DNA of 64,000 nt from Mactra quadrangularis (lineage: Eukaryota > Mollusca > Bivalvia > Venerida > Mactridae), in NCBI GenBank assembly GCA_025267735.1, contig CM046303.1:20016403-20080402 (forward strand). Direction: 5' to 3'. The notes beneath the pieces were generated by a model, which had not been told where the DNA came from, did no database searches, and was given only the letters and a program-made list of their open reading frames with translations. Shown in pieces: positions 26,436 through 35,000 of this stretch (positions are counted from its first letter, which is position 1; every line of letters starts with the position of its first letter). The translations under genes were made by a program, and so were the position numbers.

Positions 26436-27430
26436 TGAAGAACCAAAAATTAATTGAAAATATCATTTACCAGTCTTCAGAATTTGTCATTGTCTAGCTA
26501 TGTTTATGTATATACACTGACATATTTCATGGACGCCTTTTTCTATATTTTACTTTTCAGACATGTAGATGAGTTTGTACCTATATTTCTACAATGTTTA
26601 GATAGTGACAATCCAGATATTGTTACCACTGCCTTAACTAACTTAGCTGAGTTTACTTTACTTTGTCAGAGTAAGTTTTTTTTCATTAACATTGATACAC
26701 AGACTTAGCGGAGTAAGAATAATGCTCTAGATTTGAAAAGCAGCTTATACTTGTTTATTTTTATAATTAAATTCTTTTATAAAAATGACGCATGCATGTA
26801 TTGCCACAGGTCCTAACTCTGAAAGCTTTCTTGTTTTGACTGTAAACTTGTTAGATCTCAGTGAAAGGTCCTGTAATAGTGCTTGTAGTACAATACTTAG
26901 TTTCAGTCATTGCCATTTGGTTAGAACTTACATTATTATATCATTTAACACATTTTGTCATTGTAAAACATAATTGAAAACATCTGTGTTGCCATCACAT
27001 ATCCAAAATGAAGTAATGATCATTTGAATTGTTTACCTTACATTGTATCAGTCTTTGACATAACCTACTTCCCCCTAGCCTGAACATAGTGATTTGAGCT
27101 TGTGGAAATTACTGTTTTCTCATAGTAAGGCTAGTTAATAATTTTTAAATACAATTTAAGTTGGGCTAGTGATCATGAAAATTAAAGTGATGACCCATTC
27201 CTAATTCATAGGCTAATTTTAAGTACAATTCCAAATGCAAAGCTTAGAGTTGGGTATATCAGGCAATGAAGGATATATAAAAGCTAATATTTACATAAAT
27301 ATATATTTCAGATTATGCAGATGTCATTTTACAGAAAGCATTATCAACTGGTATCAATACATCTATAGAAACTAGTTCTTATATTAGTGATAGTTTACAA
27401 TTGCTGAACCTTGACCTTGCTACAGAATGA
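232..27430 (+). CDS. INTS1: Integrator complex subunit 1, C-terminal 1230 residues (partial, 26 exons)
   Basis: INTS1 is the large helical-repeat scaffold of the nuclear Integrator complex, which binds Pol II and cleaves snRNA 3' ends and promoter-proximal transcripts. Exons read here: 232-405, 1039-1188, 1597-1764, 4864-4968, 5913-6080, 6712-6823, 8238-8396, 8972-9223, 9887-10014, 11146-11208, 12478-12531, 13229-13321, 13893-14067, 14557-14704, 15374-15616, 16851-16938, 17744-17997, 18696-18822, 19534-19667, 20753-20942, 21960-22093, 24458-24639, 25199-25269, 25997-26088, 26561-26670, 27312-27430. Every join keeps frame at GT/AG sites, and the total (3693 nt) is divisible by three. Diagnostic stretches as remembered from vertebrate INTS1: MPWLAELVESSDGSL (exon 1), DTSEEALMHPDWLKLRMIRS (exon 7), FVQSFGIPVHSMSKLLQ (exon 8), YLLALLTHQSSW (exon 15), LLAGLSIP (exon 22). 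The human protein is about 2190 residues, so roughly the N-terminal 45% lies before the window. The last residues (LLNLDLATE) and the stop fall in repeat-like sequence. Confidence 0.95.
1693..3492 (+). repeat. 76-bp tandem array repeating the INTS1 exon 3 end and its 5' splice site
   Basis: Seven copies of a ~76-bp unit start with the last 72 nt of the coding exon (to 1764). Each holds the exon end plus the start of the intron. Donor GTs lie at 1765, 1917, 1994, 2070, 2146 and 3487; the second copy has GG instead of GT at 1841. Copies are nearly identical, so the amplification looks recent. The seventh is split by a 1263-bp DNA element (2188-3450). Use of any donor after the first adds GTA AGT GTT TGT TGA, an in-frame stop. 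Confidence 0.93.
2188..3450. mobile_element. Non-autonomous Tc1/mariner-type DNA element with TA target duplication
   Basis: The ends are inverted: 'cagtccattcgcgttcgctc' on the left and the complement of 'cagtccatttgcattcgctc' on the right. Both sides are flanked by TA (2186-2187 and 3451-3452). The interrupted 76-bp unit allows exact placement: the site was 'tttaatTAtatgaaag', one base from the sister copies. The subterminal regions are CpG-rich with repeated 'gagcgaacgcg' motifs. No transposase frame is visible in 1263 bp. Superfamily is inferred from the TA duplication only. Confidence 0.85.
4086..4390 (+). mobile_element. ~300-bp dispersed element (ATACCCCC...GGGGGTATCACTAGTGAGC type), copy 1
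   Basis: It starts 'ttataccccctcttcgaag' with an immediate hairpin (cttcgaag, then ccccctc/gaggggg). It contains 'tgttttacccttgtccgtg' and ends '...gcgggggtatcactagtgag', 'cattagctcacagatttact', 'tgttt'. A second copy in the same orientation lies at 23898-24168. No coding frame. The family is recognised only by the second copy here. Confidence 0.75.
4668..4850. repeat. Dispersed short repeat ('cagtaaagttccactattaa' type)
   Basis: It resembles 18498-18660: both have 'cagtaaagttc', 'tggtcttaata', 'aagcatttgg' and an end resembling 'ggtcttaatagcgg' or 'cccttatattggg'. It is probably a short DNA element. It abuts the acceptor of the INTS1 exon at 4864. Confidence 0.5.
5361..5578 (+). repeat. SINE family C (tRNA-derived)
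   Basis: The head looks like a pol III promoter: an A-box-like 'gagtggtcaagcggtt' and a B-box-like 'gttggtttgaattcta' about 50 bp later, followed by a shared body ('cctactagctcagtac', 'taaatctaagt', 'aaataaattagtat'). Related copies lie at 33655-33856, 35030-35172 and 49603-49823. The A-box form 'TGGTCAAGCGG' is of the tRNA-Ser/Leu kind. Confidence 0.65.
5617..5894 (+). repeat. SINE family A (tRNA-derived), near full length
   Basis: Head 'acccgggttggtagcgcact' (A box), B-box region 'gctggttctaatccttccc', then the body with 'ttttcctccattgataaggt', 'gaagggtaggtgaatactgg' and 'gacaagggtccgggaaagct', and an A/T-rich end 'taaaataaataaatatt'. It ends about 18 bp before the INTS1 exon at 5913, so it supplies most of that acceptor's upstream sequence. 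Confidence 0.8.
6325..6680. mobile_element. Old, 5'-truncated copy of the TA-flanked DNA element of 2188-3450
   Basis: It follows the internal and right part of the 2188-3450 element with many substitutions, mostly loss of CpG. It ends in the same 'gcaaatggactg' terminus followed by TA (6681-6682). The left inverted end is not recognisable. The right end sits about 30 bp before the acceptor of the INTS1 exon at 6712, so it now forms part of the branch-site and polypyrimidine neighbourhood. Confidence 0.7.
7005..7423. mobile_element. Short inverted-repeat DNA element, 419 bp
   Basis: It begins 'cagtgttagatataa' and ends with the complement of 'cagtgttagatttaa'. The same 5 bases, 'atgag', flank both sides (7000-7004 and 7424-7428). 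The interior carries several inverted 'gcaagt/acttgc' motifs. The terminus CAGTGTT is hAT-like, but a 5-bp rather than 8-bp duplication leaves the superfamily open. No coding frame. Confidence 0.65.
7634..7878 (+). repeat. SINE family A, head-truncated
   Basis: It starts inside the tRNA-like head, just before the B box 'ggttcgaatcccacc', then follows the shared body to 'gcgtttaacaaaacaaaaaa'. Confidence 0.8.
10645..10924 (-). repeat. SINE family A, full length, reverse orientation
   Basis: Read on the minus strand: A box in 'gtcgatagcgcagttggtag', a B-box region with 'gggtttgaatccctc', the shared body, and an end at 'ggcattaaacccagtaaaaa'. Confidence 0.85.
12836..13122 (-). repeat. SINE family A, full length, best-preserved copy
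   Basis: On the minus strand it begins 'aacccgggtcgatagcgcag', has a good B box (gcgggttcgaatcccaccc), the family body, and 'ggcgttaactcc' with a T-run on the plus strand marking its A tail. It is the reference copy for the other family A calls. Confidence 0.88.
13727..13893 (+). repeat. Duplicated 3' splice-site region before INTS1 exon 13
   Basis: A ~85-100 bp segment occurs twice in tandem. Both copies contain 'gtacattacattattgttta' followed by CAG and 'aaaata'. The first AG is at 13790-13791 and the authentic one at 13891-13892. The frame AAA ATA is shared at both, but only the second continues into conserved INTS1 sequence. The first is followed after ~30 nt by a donor-like 'acgtaagc'. 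Confidence 0.85.
17062..17462 (+). mobile_element. LINE (non-LTR retrotransposon) 3' end with (ATT)n tail
   Basis: A short frame ending at the TAA of 17233-17235 reads ...SLNYSGPKLWNALPYEV... and SFKHKY. This is the C-terminal 'YSGPKLWNSLP...SFK' signature of many CR1/L2/Jockey-like polymerase proteins. It is followed by ~170 bp of 3' UTR with 'aataaag' and a (TTA)n run (17422-17462). The tail form fits LINEs that end in a microsatellite. All of the rest is 5'-truncated. Confidence 0.82.
18498..18662. repeat. Dispersed short repeat, second copy of the 4668-4850 type
   Basis: It shares 'cagtaaagttctgctataag', 'ggtcttaat' and 'aagcatttggttctt' with 4668-4850. No frame. Confidence 0.5.
19761..19895. 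mobile_element. Palindromic (foldback) element, copy 1
   Basis: The two halves are inverted copies: 'caaagtttgaataatttcat' on the left and 'gaaattattaattttttt' then 'aaaaaacgaac' on the right, around a centre with 'cacactatcacaatatcatg'. The same element is at 48898-49043. Confidence 0.72.
20210..20410 (+). repeat. SINE family B, 3' two-thirds
   Basis: It follows the family seen complete at 38642-38962: 'gggcagttgtcagtcactgg', 'gcctagtagttggtgaacag', 'agagatttagcctttc', 'ttgactgacagctgt', and a 'gttaaacccaac' end with an A-rich tail. Confidence 0.75.
20555..20702 (+). repeat. SINE family B, 3' half
   Basis: It begins 'gcacttagtagttggttaac' and ends 'gggttaaacccaacaaaaac'. It lies ~145 bp downstream of another same-strand copy and ~50 bp upstream of the INTS1 exon at 20753. 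Confidence 0.75.
20980..21275 (+). repeat. Dispersed repeat D, uninterrupted copy
   Basis: It begins 'caaaaaaagtcggcaggcag' and runs through 'acaattgtgttaaagttggt', 'gatctttatgaaacttcata' and 'ggatatctctgtcatttatg' to 'atgtggttgccacattac'. The copy at 23640-24272 is split by an insertion. Confidence 0.65.
22229..23262 (+). mobile_element. Pearl-like dispersed element with five ~162-bp internal tandem units
   Basis: Unique left end ('tagcttgactttcaaagtaa', 'ctcctacttgccctagcgtc') and right end ('gagcatgctgtctcctctga', 'cagctcttg') enclose tandem units. The shared 'aactg' anchor recurs at ~22333, 22495, 22657, 22818 and 22982, a period of 161-164 bp. Each unit holds 'ggtatcaacttcaaacttta', 'catctcatgtgacaaggttc' and 'ataactccaaatacattttt'. 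An inverted copy with fewer units and the same ends is at 31149-31776. The open frames across it are by-products of the AT-rich repeat. Architecture resembles the bivalve pearl elements (core of ~160-bp repeats, BIV160-like), but this is resemblance only. Confidence 0.8.
23640..24272 (+). repeat. Dispersed repeat D, copy interrupted by the 23898-24168 element
   Basis: The left part (to ~23897) and right part (from ~24169) align to consecutive parts of 20980-21275. Interrupting sequence is annotated separately. Confidence 0.7.
23898..24168 (+). mobile_element. ~270-bp dispersed element (ATACCCCC type), copy 2, nested in another repeat
   Basis: This is the same element as 4086-4390, with an internal gap of about 40 bp near its 3' end. 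It interrupts a second dispersed repeat whose uninterrupted copy is at 20980-21275. There 'ggattatttccctttg' is continuous, while here 'ggattatt' and 'ccctttg' are split by the element. This gives a clear insertion boundary. Confidence 0.8.
24655..24750 (-). repeat. SINE family B, 3' end fragment
   Basis: Minus-strand copy ending in 'gggtttaaccctgtggcaac' on the plus strand; it begins 15 bp downstream of the donor of the INTS1 exon ending at 24639. Confidence 0.65.
25010..25172 (-). repeat. tRNA-like SINE (family C relative), reverse orientation
   Basis: On the plus strand it ends 'ggctacccaatgattaccag', 'accactgggctatattcgct', 'cct', the complement of a tRNA-like head of the 5361-5578 type. 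A similar head is at ~19910-20072. It lies just before the INTS1 exon at 25199. Confidence 0.5.
25322..25612. mobile_element. Short inverted-repeat element ('ggggctgatccaggattt' type)
   Basis: The left end 'aggggctgatccaggatttt' is inverted at the right end, '...ccaagctagatccaccta'. A G9 run followed by 'tcagaccccccctgaccccc' forms a strong subterminal hairpin near 25560-25590. A related, more diverged copy is at ~41036-41270. Confidence 0.6.
25745..25965 (-). repeat. SINE family B, reverse orientation
   Basis: Complement of the family body: 'gtcagtcaacctactcactg', 'ctaaatctctggatttagct', 'gtcagtgactgactactgcc', 'tttcatgaccaagctt'. It ends ~30 bp before the INTS1 exon at 25997. Confidence 0.75.
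26405..26430. repeat. (TA)n microsatellite
   Basis: An uninterrupted TA run inside the intron before the INTS1 exon at 26561. Confidence 0.9.
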
Positions 27431-28045
27431 CCTTGAACCAGGGTGACCTTGACTTAGCTGTATCAAGAAGACATTGACCTTGTTGAAATTGGTCTTGACT
27501 TTTTCACTGAATGATCTTGAACAGCAACAAATTGATTTTGAACATGCTATAAAATGATCTCAGCCTTGGTTCTAAACAGTCTTGACTTTTGATAGAATAA
27601 CCTTGACACAAATTTTGTGGACTCAATGAAAGGAGTATTCTTATGGAGTAATTTTCTTACAAAGTTGTGTTATCATGGATATTTTGTTCTGTGGAAAGGA
27701 AGACATTATTCATGTGCCTCAATCAGAAGACATACATATACTTTCAATTGAATATATTTTGGTTATAAGATAAAATGAAATAACACTTGGTGTGTTATAT
27801 TTATTTTGTTAGAAGTTGGTTACGTTTATAAGGGTGCTAGGTAACCTAAGGCTGGAAAGAAAAATGTCTTAAAGAGACCAGTGTTAATATATTCAAATGC
27901 CGTCGAGTTTACTTGAGCAGCTACATTACTCACAATTATTTTGTGTTATTTAACAAGAGAATGAAAACTACTCAGTGATTTACGCAAGTTGTAAATACTT
28001 TCATTAGTATTGTGCTATCTTGTGCTGTATTAAATCTCAAATAAA
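27431..28045 (+). other. INTS1 3' UTR with AATAAA signal at 28040-28045
   Basis: Following the TGA, the sequence holds degenerate copies of the TGACCTTG-containing repeat (to about 27610), then unique AT-rich DNA. A canonical AATAAA is at 28040-28045. Cleavage would be expected about 10-30 nt later. No earlier AATAAA was noticed on this strand after the stop. Confidence 0.65.
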
Positions 28046-28064
28046 TTTCATTGTTTTGTTATTA

Positions 28065-29377
28065 TGGATGTGTGAAGTCACTGTGGTGGCTTTATGTTGG
28101 TGCATAAAAATTATAGTTATTAAGCATAATCAGCAGTGGTGTCCGCTGTTGGTTACTTTAGACTTGGTGTGTTGGTTAAAACACAGGACAGAGGTTTATA
28201 AGTGTTTACATGTGTATGTAATAACTATTATATATTGTCGTTCTGAGATGATTAAACTGTGAAAATACCACATTTTTGCCTTGTGTTGTTTAATAAGGGT
28301 CTGTAAACAAGTCTTATGTTACTGCTGGAGAGCTATAGTTGTGAAGTATTTACCTGGCCCTAAATGCAAATTTGGGAGTTTACATTGAATAAATTGATCA
28401 TACACCAGAATACCTATGCTCTGCCCACCGAGTCACGTGATAAATTGTCCGACATTATCAGGGAATTATCTATGTCTCTGGACATTATCTATGTTTTGAA
28501 AATAACAGGTTTGAACGCATGGTTATTATTTACTAGCCATCCAATTTTATTCAACTTAATATTTCTGAAAATGGTGTCACAACTTTCAAATGATACATTA
28601 TTTATGAATATCCATTCATAAATATTCCAATTAAATGATGTAGAGTTGATAAAAATATGTCGAGAAATAAAAAGTAAAGGGGTGGGTATTGAGGGGGACC
28701 TATGGTTGTTGGTTCACTTGCATTAGACGGAGTTGTGTTCAAATGCATGTCCATCATTTACGAGCTATCATATTTCATTCATATGAATTTTTCTGAATAT
28801 AGCATTGTCACAACTTTCGAGTGATTTATTTTTTAATTATATCCATTCATAAAAATCAAAAATAAAGGCAGGTTTATTTGATCCTAAAAAATATATGCGC
28901 AAAAATGATCAAAGAATGCATCTTACGTTTGTGGAAATCGTTTTTAAATCAGAAAAAGGTTGGATGTACGCAAAAATGACATTTTATAATCCTTAAAATG
29001 GTGTATAGGTGATAAAAATATGCTAAGTCGTCACTACCCTATATACATAATACAGCTATTTTAGTTTGAAATCTAAATGATAGACAGACCTTTCTTGGGT
29101 CTTGTGTTGATGGTCATCAGCATATATCTTATATACAAAATATCATTACGTGTTTGTGTAAACACTTAAATAAACCAATCCATTCCAAAGGTAGCACAGC
29201 TACCTAGCCATTTCCAACTAAATGATCTGCTGTGATCAAGTAAATTGAAGCGCAATTAAGCTTTCTTCTTGTTAGCCATATCATTAGGAACTCTTCTGCT
29301 TTTTCAAAATGGCTGCCCCCTGTGGAAACATGCATCTGTTTCAAGAATACTGATATACATTTTATTTAATGCATATA
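28065..29377. other. Intergenic DNA without a visible gene
   Basis: AT-rich. A short degenerate duplication is visible: 'ggtgtcacaactttcaaatg' near 28573 and 'cattgtcacaactttcgagt' near 28803, each followed by 'tccattcata'. No splice-bounded or long open frame was found. Confidence 0.5.
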
Positions 29378-30374
29378 CGAGAGTTGATCCAAAAGTTCGT
29401 ATAATGGCTTTAAAAATTATTGATAGTGGTAGATATAAAAACAAAAACAATGCAGTAAATAAATTTAACATGTGTGTCATATACTTGTAAAAAATTAAAC
29501 GTCTACATCAAACAGATATCACACAATAAAACATTTAATACACATACCCAGACAGATGCGGGGGAGCAATACGTCCACAGCGGCCTAAAAACTCTTTCGA
29601 GCAGGCGACTTGACGCTCCTTATCGCTTGAACACAACAGTTGCGGAACCCAACGAGCACTCACTTTTCTCATGTTCAAGTCTTGCGTTATAATACACTCA
29701 GATGTTCTGTATGTTGAGCCGACTTTGTCTGCAATTTCTCTCACAGTCAACCGCCTGTTGCCATTGATGGTAGCTTTGAAGTCGCCCACCAGAACATGAC
29801 GCATAGCAGGTCTTCCCTCGCGAGTGTCATCATCTAAGGAAACCCGGCCCTCTAAATCTTCGGTGCCACTTGAATACGAGCACTTTACTGCATTTAAGTC
29901 CAGTTTTTTCCATCATTTCAAACGTTTTTGATGGAGTATGTCCCAGTTCTTGACAAAATTTAATAACTGAATGCATTTCCAAGTTTGAATTTGACGTCAT
30001 AATGAAGATACCGTGTTGTTTTCTACTTCGCGTATAATCTGTACCTTTGAAACTACATTCAGAACAACATATGCAAATTGACGTCATCACGACATACGAA
30101 CGTTATACAAAATTGCGCTCAATTTTCTGAATGGGAAATCATTGAAAAACTGATTATTTTCTGGGACTGTTACAATTAATAATTGCTCCCCCGCATGATG
30201 GGTTATATGTTGCTATGGCAACATCCTGTGTGACCGTCATGTATATCATGGTAAAAATAACAACTGCAGTGAATGTTGTATGTTTTAAACTTTATTTCTC
30301 GTAAATTATAGAATAAACGTAATTCTTGTATGGAAGTTATTGGTTGATTATACGAACTTTTGGATCTACCCTCG
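29378..30374 (-). pseudogene. Broken mariner element with N-terminal transposase remnant
   Basis: The terminal inverted repeats are 'cgagagttgatccaaaagtt' on the left and the complement of 'cgagggtagatccaaaagtt' on the right, flanked by TA (29376-29377 and 30375-30376). On the minus strand, two frames covering 30090-29830 and ~29860-29535 resemble the DNA-binding half of mariner transposase: a helix-turn-helix start (SVIKFCQELGHTPSKTFEMM), then the 'VFKWHRRF' linker, the EGRPA motif and 'LTVREIADKVG', then 'MRKVSARWVPQLL'. The two frames differ by one base, so a frameshift lies between them. The catalytic half is absent: after 'SKEFL' the frame runs out toward the TIR. The element cannot encode an active enzyme. 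Confidence 0.88.
29562..30197. repeat. Second, internal inverted repeat inside the mariner remnant
   Basis: 'gatgcgggggagcaat' near 29562 is inverted near 30182-30197 ('attgctcccccgcatgat'). It encloses the transposase remnant, well inside the outer mariner ends. It may mark a nested element or be a product of the internal deletion. Confidence 0.6.
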
Positions 30375-32052
30375 TATTTGCCAAAGCGGTTAAATAGAAT
30401 AATCAAGGTGATAATTGATATGAATATTTTTCATTTGTTACAATTTTGAACTTTTTGTTCAAGAAAGTCGCCATCTTAGATTTGCTAGCTTGAAGCAAAC
30501 CATTCCATAGACCTCTTATGCTTCAAAAAGTCACTTTCAAAAAGCACTAGCCAGTGACCACCTCGTGGAATGTGCCTTATATCTTGTCATAAAGTAAATA
30601 AAATGTAAACGCAACAAAAATCTTGTACAATTTTTTTATGATTTATTTCAAACATGATAATATTTATATTCTAATACATGTAGTACACAACAAATATCTA
30701 GACCATGATTATACATGTCATACATGTTTAACATATGTTATGGGCTGGAGGCCTGGATCAGTATTGAATAAACTTGTAAACTTGTAAACATTACACATTC
30801 CTAAATCTGTGCGAGTATGAGAACATGTGATAAAAGAGTACAAAACATTACATACATACAAATGTATATACAATGTAGATAAGAATTAGCCTTTGGCTTG
30901 GTGCTGTTAAAAGTAAACTAGATCTACATTTAGAACTATAAACAACACTCGCTATGTAAATTGTGTCAAAGTTCAAAACCAATATCTAGCTCATCTCATA
31001 TAAATGACATGTATTAACAAACTTGTTACAATTTCAAGTGGAAATTAATAAAGAGCTAGTTCAATACTTTTTGATTTTATATTGTTATATGAAGTCATAC
31101 TAACATAATAATCATAAAAAATAGTTATTTTTAACACATGCAGATTCAACAATAGCTGTCAGTAGAGACAGCATGCTTGACTATTTAGGGTGCTTGAGTA
31201 AACAAAAATATATTAGTAACACACATTTATAAGTAACAAGAGGGAAAAAATTGTAAAAAATGTGTGATAGAGTTATGAATCTTATCATACGTCATGTGGG
31301 TGATGATAAGGAACATATATTTGAAGTTGATACCTTAAGAAAACAAAGAAGTTACAGTAAAAATAATGGCTCTAAAAGAAAAAAAATATTCAAGGGGAGA
31401 CAATTCTGAAAAAAAATTTGAGAGTTATGAACCTTGTCATATGAGATATGGTTGATAATAAGGAACATATATTTGAAGTTTGAAGTTGATACCTAAAGAA
31501 ATAAAACAGATGCAACTAAAAAAATAATAATTTTTTAAGAAAATTCTACGTTCAAGGGGGAATAATTCTGACAAAATGTCTTTGGAGTTATGAACCTTGT
31601 CACAAGAGATGTGGTTGATAATAAGGAACATATATGTAAAGTCTGAAGTTGATACCTTAAGAAATAAAAAAGTTATAGTAAAAATATTTTACTGCACAAA
31701 AACTTTAATCAGAAATATGGATGCCGACGCTAGGGCAAGTAGGAGAGCACTCCATTTACTTTGAAAGTCAAGCTAAAAATCATAGAAAATGATGATTATT
31801 TTGAACACATGCAGATAAATTCAAATTGTTTTTCAGAGTTCTTGTAGACCAACGCTAACAGCTTAACAATTACGTAACTGAGTGAGAATGAGTTCATGAG
31901 CAGAAATCCCCATAATTCAACTCTACACAAATTGAAGAAACAACATAATTCAGATTTGTTGTTACATTTCACTGTAGGAGATACTATTGGCTAGTTCAAC
32001 TAGAACAAACTGTTGTAATGTAGAAATTTCTGGACCATACTATTTGTTTTTC
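30375..32052. other. Convergent INTS1/ASH2L intergenic DNA and probable ASH2L 3' UTR
   Basis: Apart from the inverted pearl-like element (31149-31776), no gene is seen. Unique sequence left of the ASH2L stop is the likely 3' UTR. The minus strand lacks an obvious single poly(A) signal close to the stop; candidates are farther left (for example an AAATAA-type signal near 30645). A repeat-like 'aataaacttgtaaacttgta' lies near 30770. Confidence 0.4.
31149..31776 (-). mobile_element. Pearl-like dispersed element, inverted copy with about three internal units
   Basis: Read on the minus strand it begins 'agcttgactttcaaagtaaa', holds about three ~162-bp units (plus-strand marks 'gttatgaaccttgtcat' and 'ataaggaacatatat') and ends 'agcatgctgtctctactgac'. 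It has the same unique flanks as 22229-23262 but fewer core repeats. It lies in the INTS1/ASH2L convergent intergenic region. Confidence 0.8.
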
Positions 32053-35000
32053 CTATTGAAAATCTGGTAATTTTCCTTCATTTTCAATATGGAACAATAT
32101 ATCAGACAATGTATTCTCAACAAGACTTAGTTTCGCTGTTTCGGATACCTGAAATAATGAGAGTAGAGATAGTATTGTAATATGTAGAATACATTGAGAG
32201 AGTTAATGTATTGAAATATATGGTGGTTTGTGCCATATTTCAACAAGTTTTAGTACATATTGCAGCAGTCAGTCATCCTACCCAAGGCCCCTGGATCTGA
32301 TAAATTAAATGTTGAACCAAGAGTCACTAGCAACTTTTATTTATTTATACCGGGTTAAACGCCTTGTCGACACATTTTTTAGATTATTTTACAGGGTCCA
32401 GCACACCTAACCTAGCTTTCCTGGACCCTTGTCTATAACCAGTACTTGCCTACCCTTCCACAAGGCCGGTAACTTCTCCATATATCTTATCAATGGAGGA
32501 AAATTGACATAATTTTCATGAAAGGGTATAACCTCCCGGGATTGGAACCAGTACCCCCTTTGTGACACTAGATTCGAAATCAAGGTGTGCAACCAACTGG
32601 GCTACCAACCCAGGTTCACTAGAGTGTACCATTCTCGTAGCTTACAGATTTTGAAGGTAGTTTGCATTTAGATTCGAGATGGCAGAAGGGGTAATTATAG
32701 AAGAGTTTTGAATAACAATGCATCAAAAAAGTTAAAGCTGCCTCTCTCCAAACTAACATTCTGTACACTTCTTTACTAGTACATACTTGCCCTTCTATGA
32801 GGAGTTGACAACTTAAAAGTCACCCTCAACAGAGGCAAATTGATATGGAGTATATTATTTTTATGGGAAGGTATAACTTCCTGCTGCTGTGAATTAAACT
32901 GGGAACCTCGGGATTTGAAATCATGGATTCTACCACTGTATCATGGTCAGAGCTTCCAGGTAATTATATCATGGCCGGGGCTTTATGACATAAGCTGCCT
33001 GTTAGAGCAGTGAACATGTAACAGGAATCAACCAAACAGAAATATACAAAGAGAAATACATATTGTCATCAACTTACAGGTAGATATTTCTGTGACATTA
33101 CAGGTGGGTATTTAAATGTTGGTCCAAAATTTGCTGTAACCTGTAAAACATACATATATAGAATTAATATGGAATGTATAAATCTAAGTGGTGTCACGAA
33201 CTGAAGTATACAGCACTTTTACTGACAAATTATGCCTTTAAAATTAACAAAAATTATGAAACAATAGTCTCAGTATGTAATGACAACAAAACAAAAAGGT
33301 GTAAGCAAACATATCGCGAAAATCAACAATAAAAAACAGACGGCACATACAGCCAAAAAGCAAAGAGAGTGATTTTTAACTTTTGTTATAAAAAAGAAGG
33401 CCAAAAGCAAGACATTTTTAAAAATCTGTTACTGCAATTTAATTAACACAGTTGAATATGGTACATAAACAAAATTCTGCTCAATGAAATTCACCTTTAT
33501 TATCAACTGTATTCCTTCACTGTTGATGCTTAGTTTATCAACTTAAAATATGCTACTTGTTTAAAATGTTTGTTTACTTAAGTTAGAATACAAATGTACA
33601 TGTGTTTATTAAATGTTTCTCACATTAATTAGTTATAATAACAATAATAAAGAAGCTGTTGCGACATTAGACTGGTAATCAGTGGATAGCCAGCATTGGT
33701 TTGAATCCTATCAAAAACATACCCCAATGTTTCCTTGAGCAAGACATCTTATCCTACTAGCTCAGTACTGGGGGTACCAGAAAGCAGATTTGAAAGTGAT
33801 AAATCTAAGTTGTAAGAACTTGTTTCACAATCAAGTTAAAATAAATTTGTATACCATTAATTAGTCAGCCTCTAATTGACATTCTTAGGCAAGAAACAAT
33901 TTATTACCTTAAATTACATAGTACTAGAAGTTCAAGAAGATGACCCGAGAGTGAGATTATAATATGTAAGTACTTGCAAGACAGTTGATCTAAAATACAT
34001 TCATATAAAAAATAATTATTTGCTGTTATATAACCTTTGCATAATGCTGGAGCATTAAACCTAACCAAAATAAAATGTTTACCTTAGCCAATTTATACAG
34101 TGATATAGCAGGATAGTATGTTCCTTCATAAATGTCTTCATAGGCAACACCTTGACATTTACCATTCAAATAAAATGATATCTGAAATATATAATATACT
34201 CACATGCGTAAAGTACAGTTTGACAACAGGAGAAGAATGGCAAATTTTAGTCCAAGTCCAAACCAGTTAAATGCTTATAAAAATTATAGTGGAGTTGGGG
34301 CAATTCATTACAGATTTTTTATTTTCCCTGTTTTTTTTCCCAATCTTTAGAAAATTCTAAGAGGTGTTGCTGAGAACTGATCATAGAAACTATATGGAAA
34401 CCAAAAGCATATTCAATAAAACAAAATTTTGATCAATCTTACTGACAGGCACTAAGAACAGTTTCATGAGTAGTAAGTTACCTCCCTTTGCAGACAAATC
34501 ATGGCAACTAGTTTACAGATTTGGTAAACTATTTCCTGGAATTTCAGAATAGCATTCAGTGTCTGTAATTGTGTCAAAACATTAATTCTTAACATCAGAA
34601 GACTAGCTGACCTATAGGTTGCAAGGAATATACAGTATAAGTCACAAAAATGCACTACAACTGCCTGTACCTTAACATACAGGGTAGATTTTTACTACAT
34701 AAAACACCATCATTTGTAGTATACGTCAATTTGCACTAAACTTGTCATTATCAGAACACTACCTTCCTGCTTCAAAAAAGTTTCCAAACAATTTTTCACA
34801 GTCTTTTTTTCTGTTTGTAGCAAGATGAAAATATTGCTTGAAGTACTTTAAATCCACAGTAAAATATTTTTATAAGATTTTAAAAAATTCTAAAAATTGT
34901 CCAACAAATCTTTTCTTACAATTTTTGAAGATTACAACACCATAACTCAAAATTTGAAAGATAGGGGCTGTAGTAAAAAATCTTAAAAAACTGATTATGT

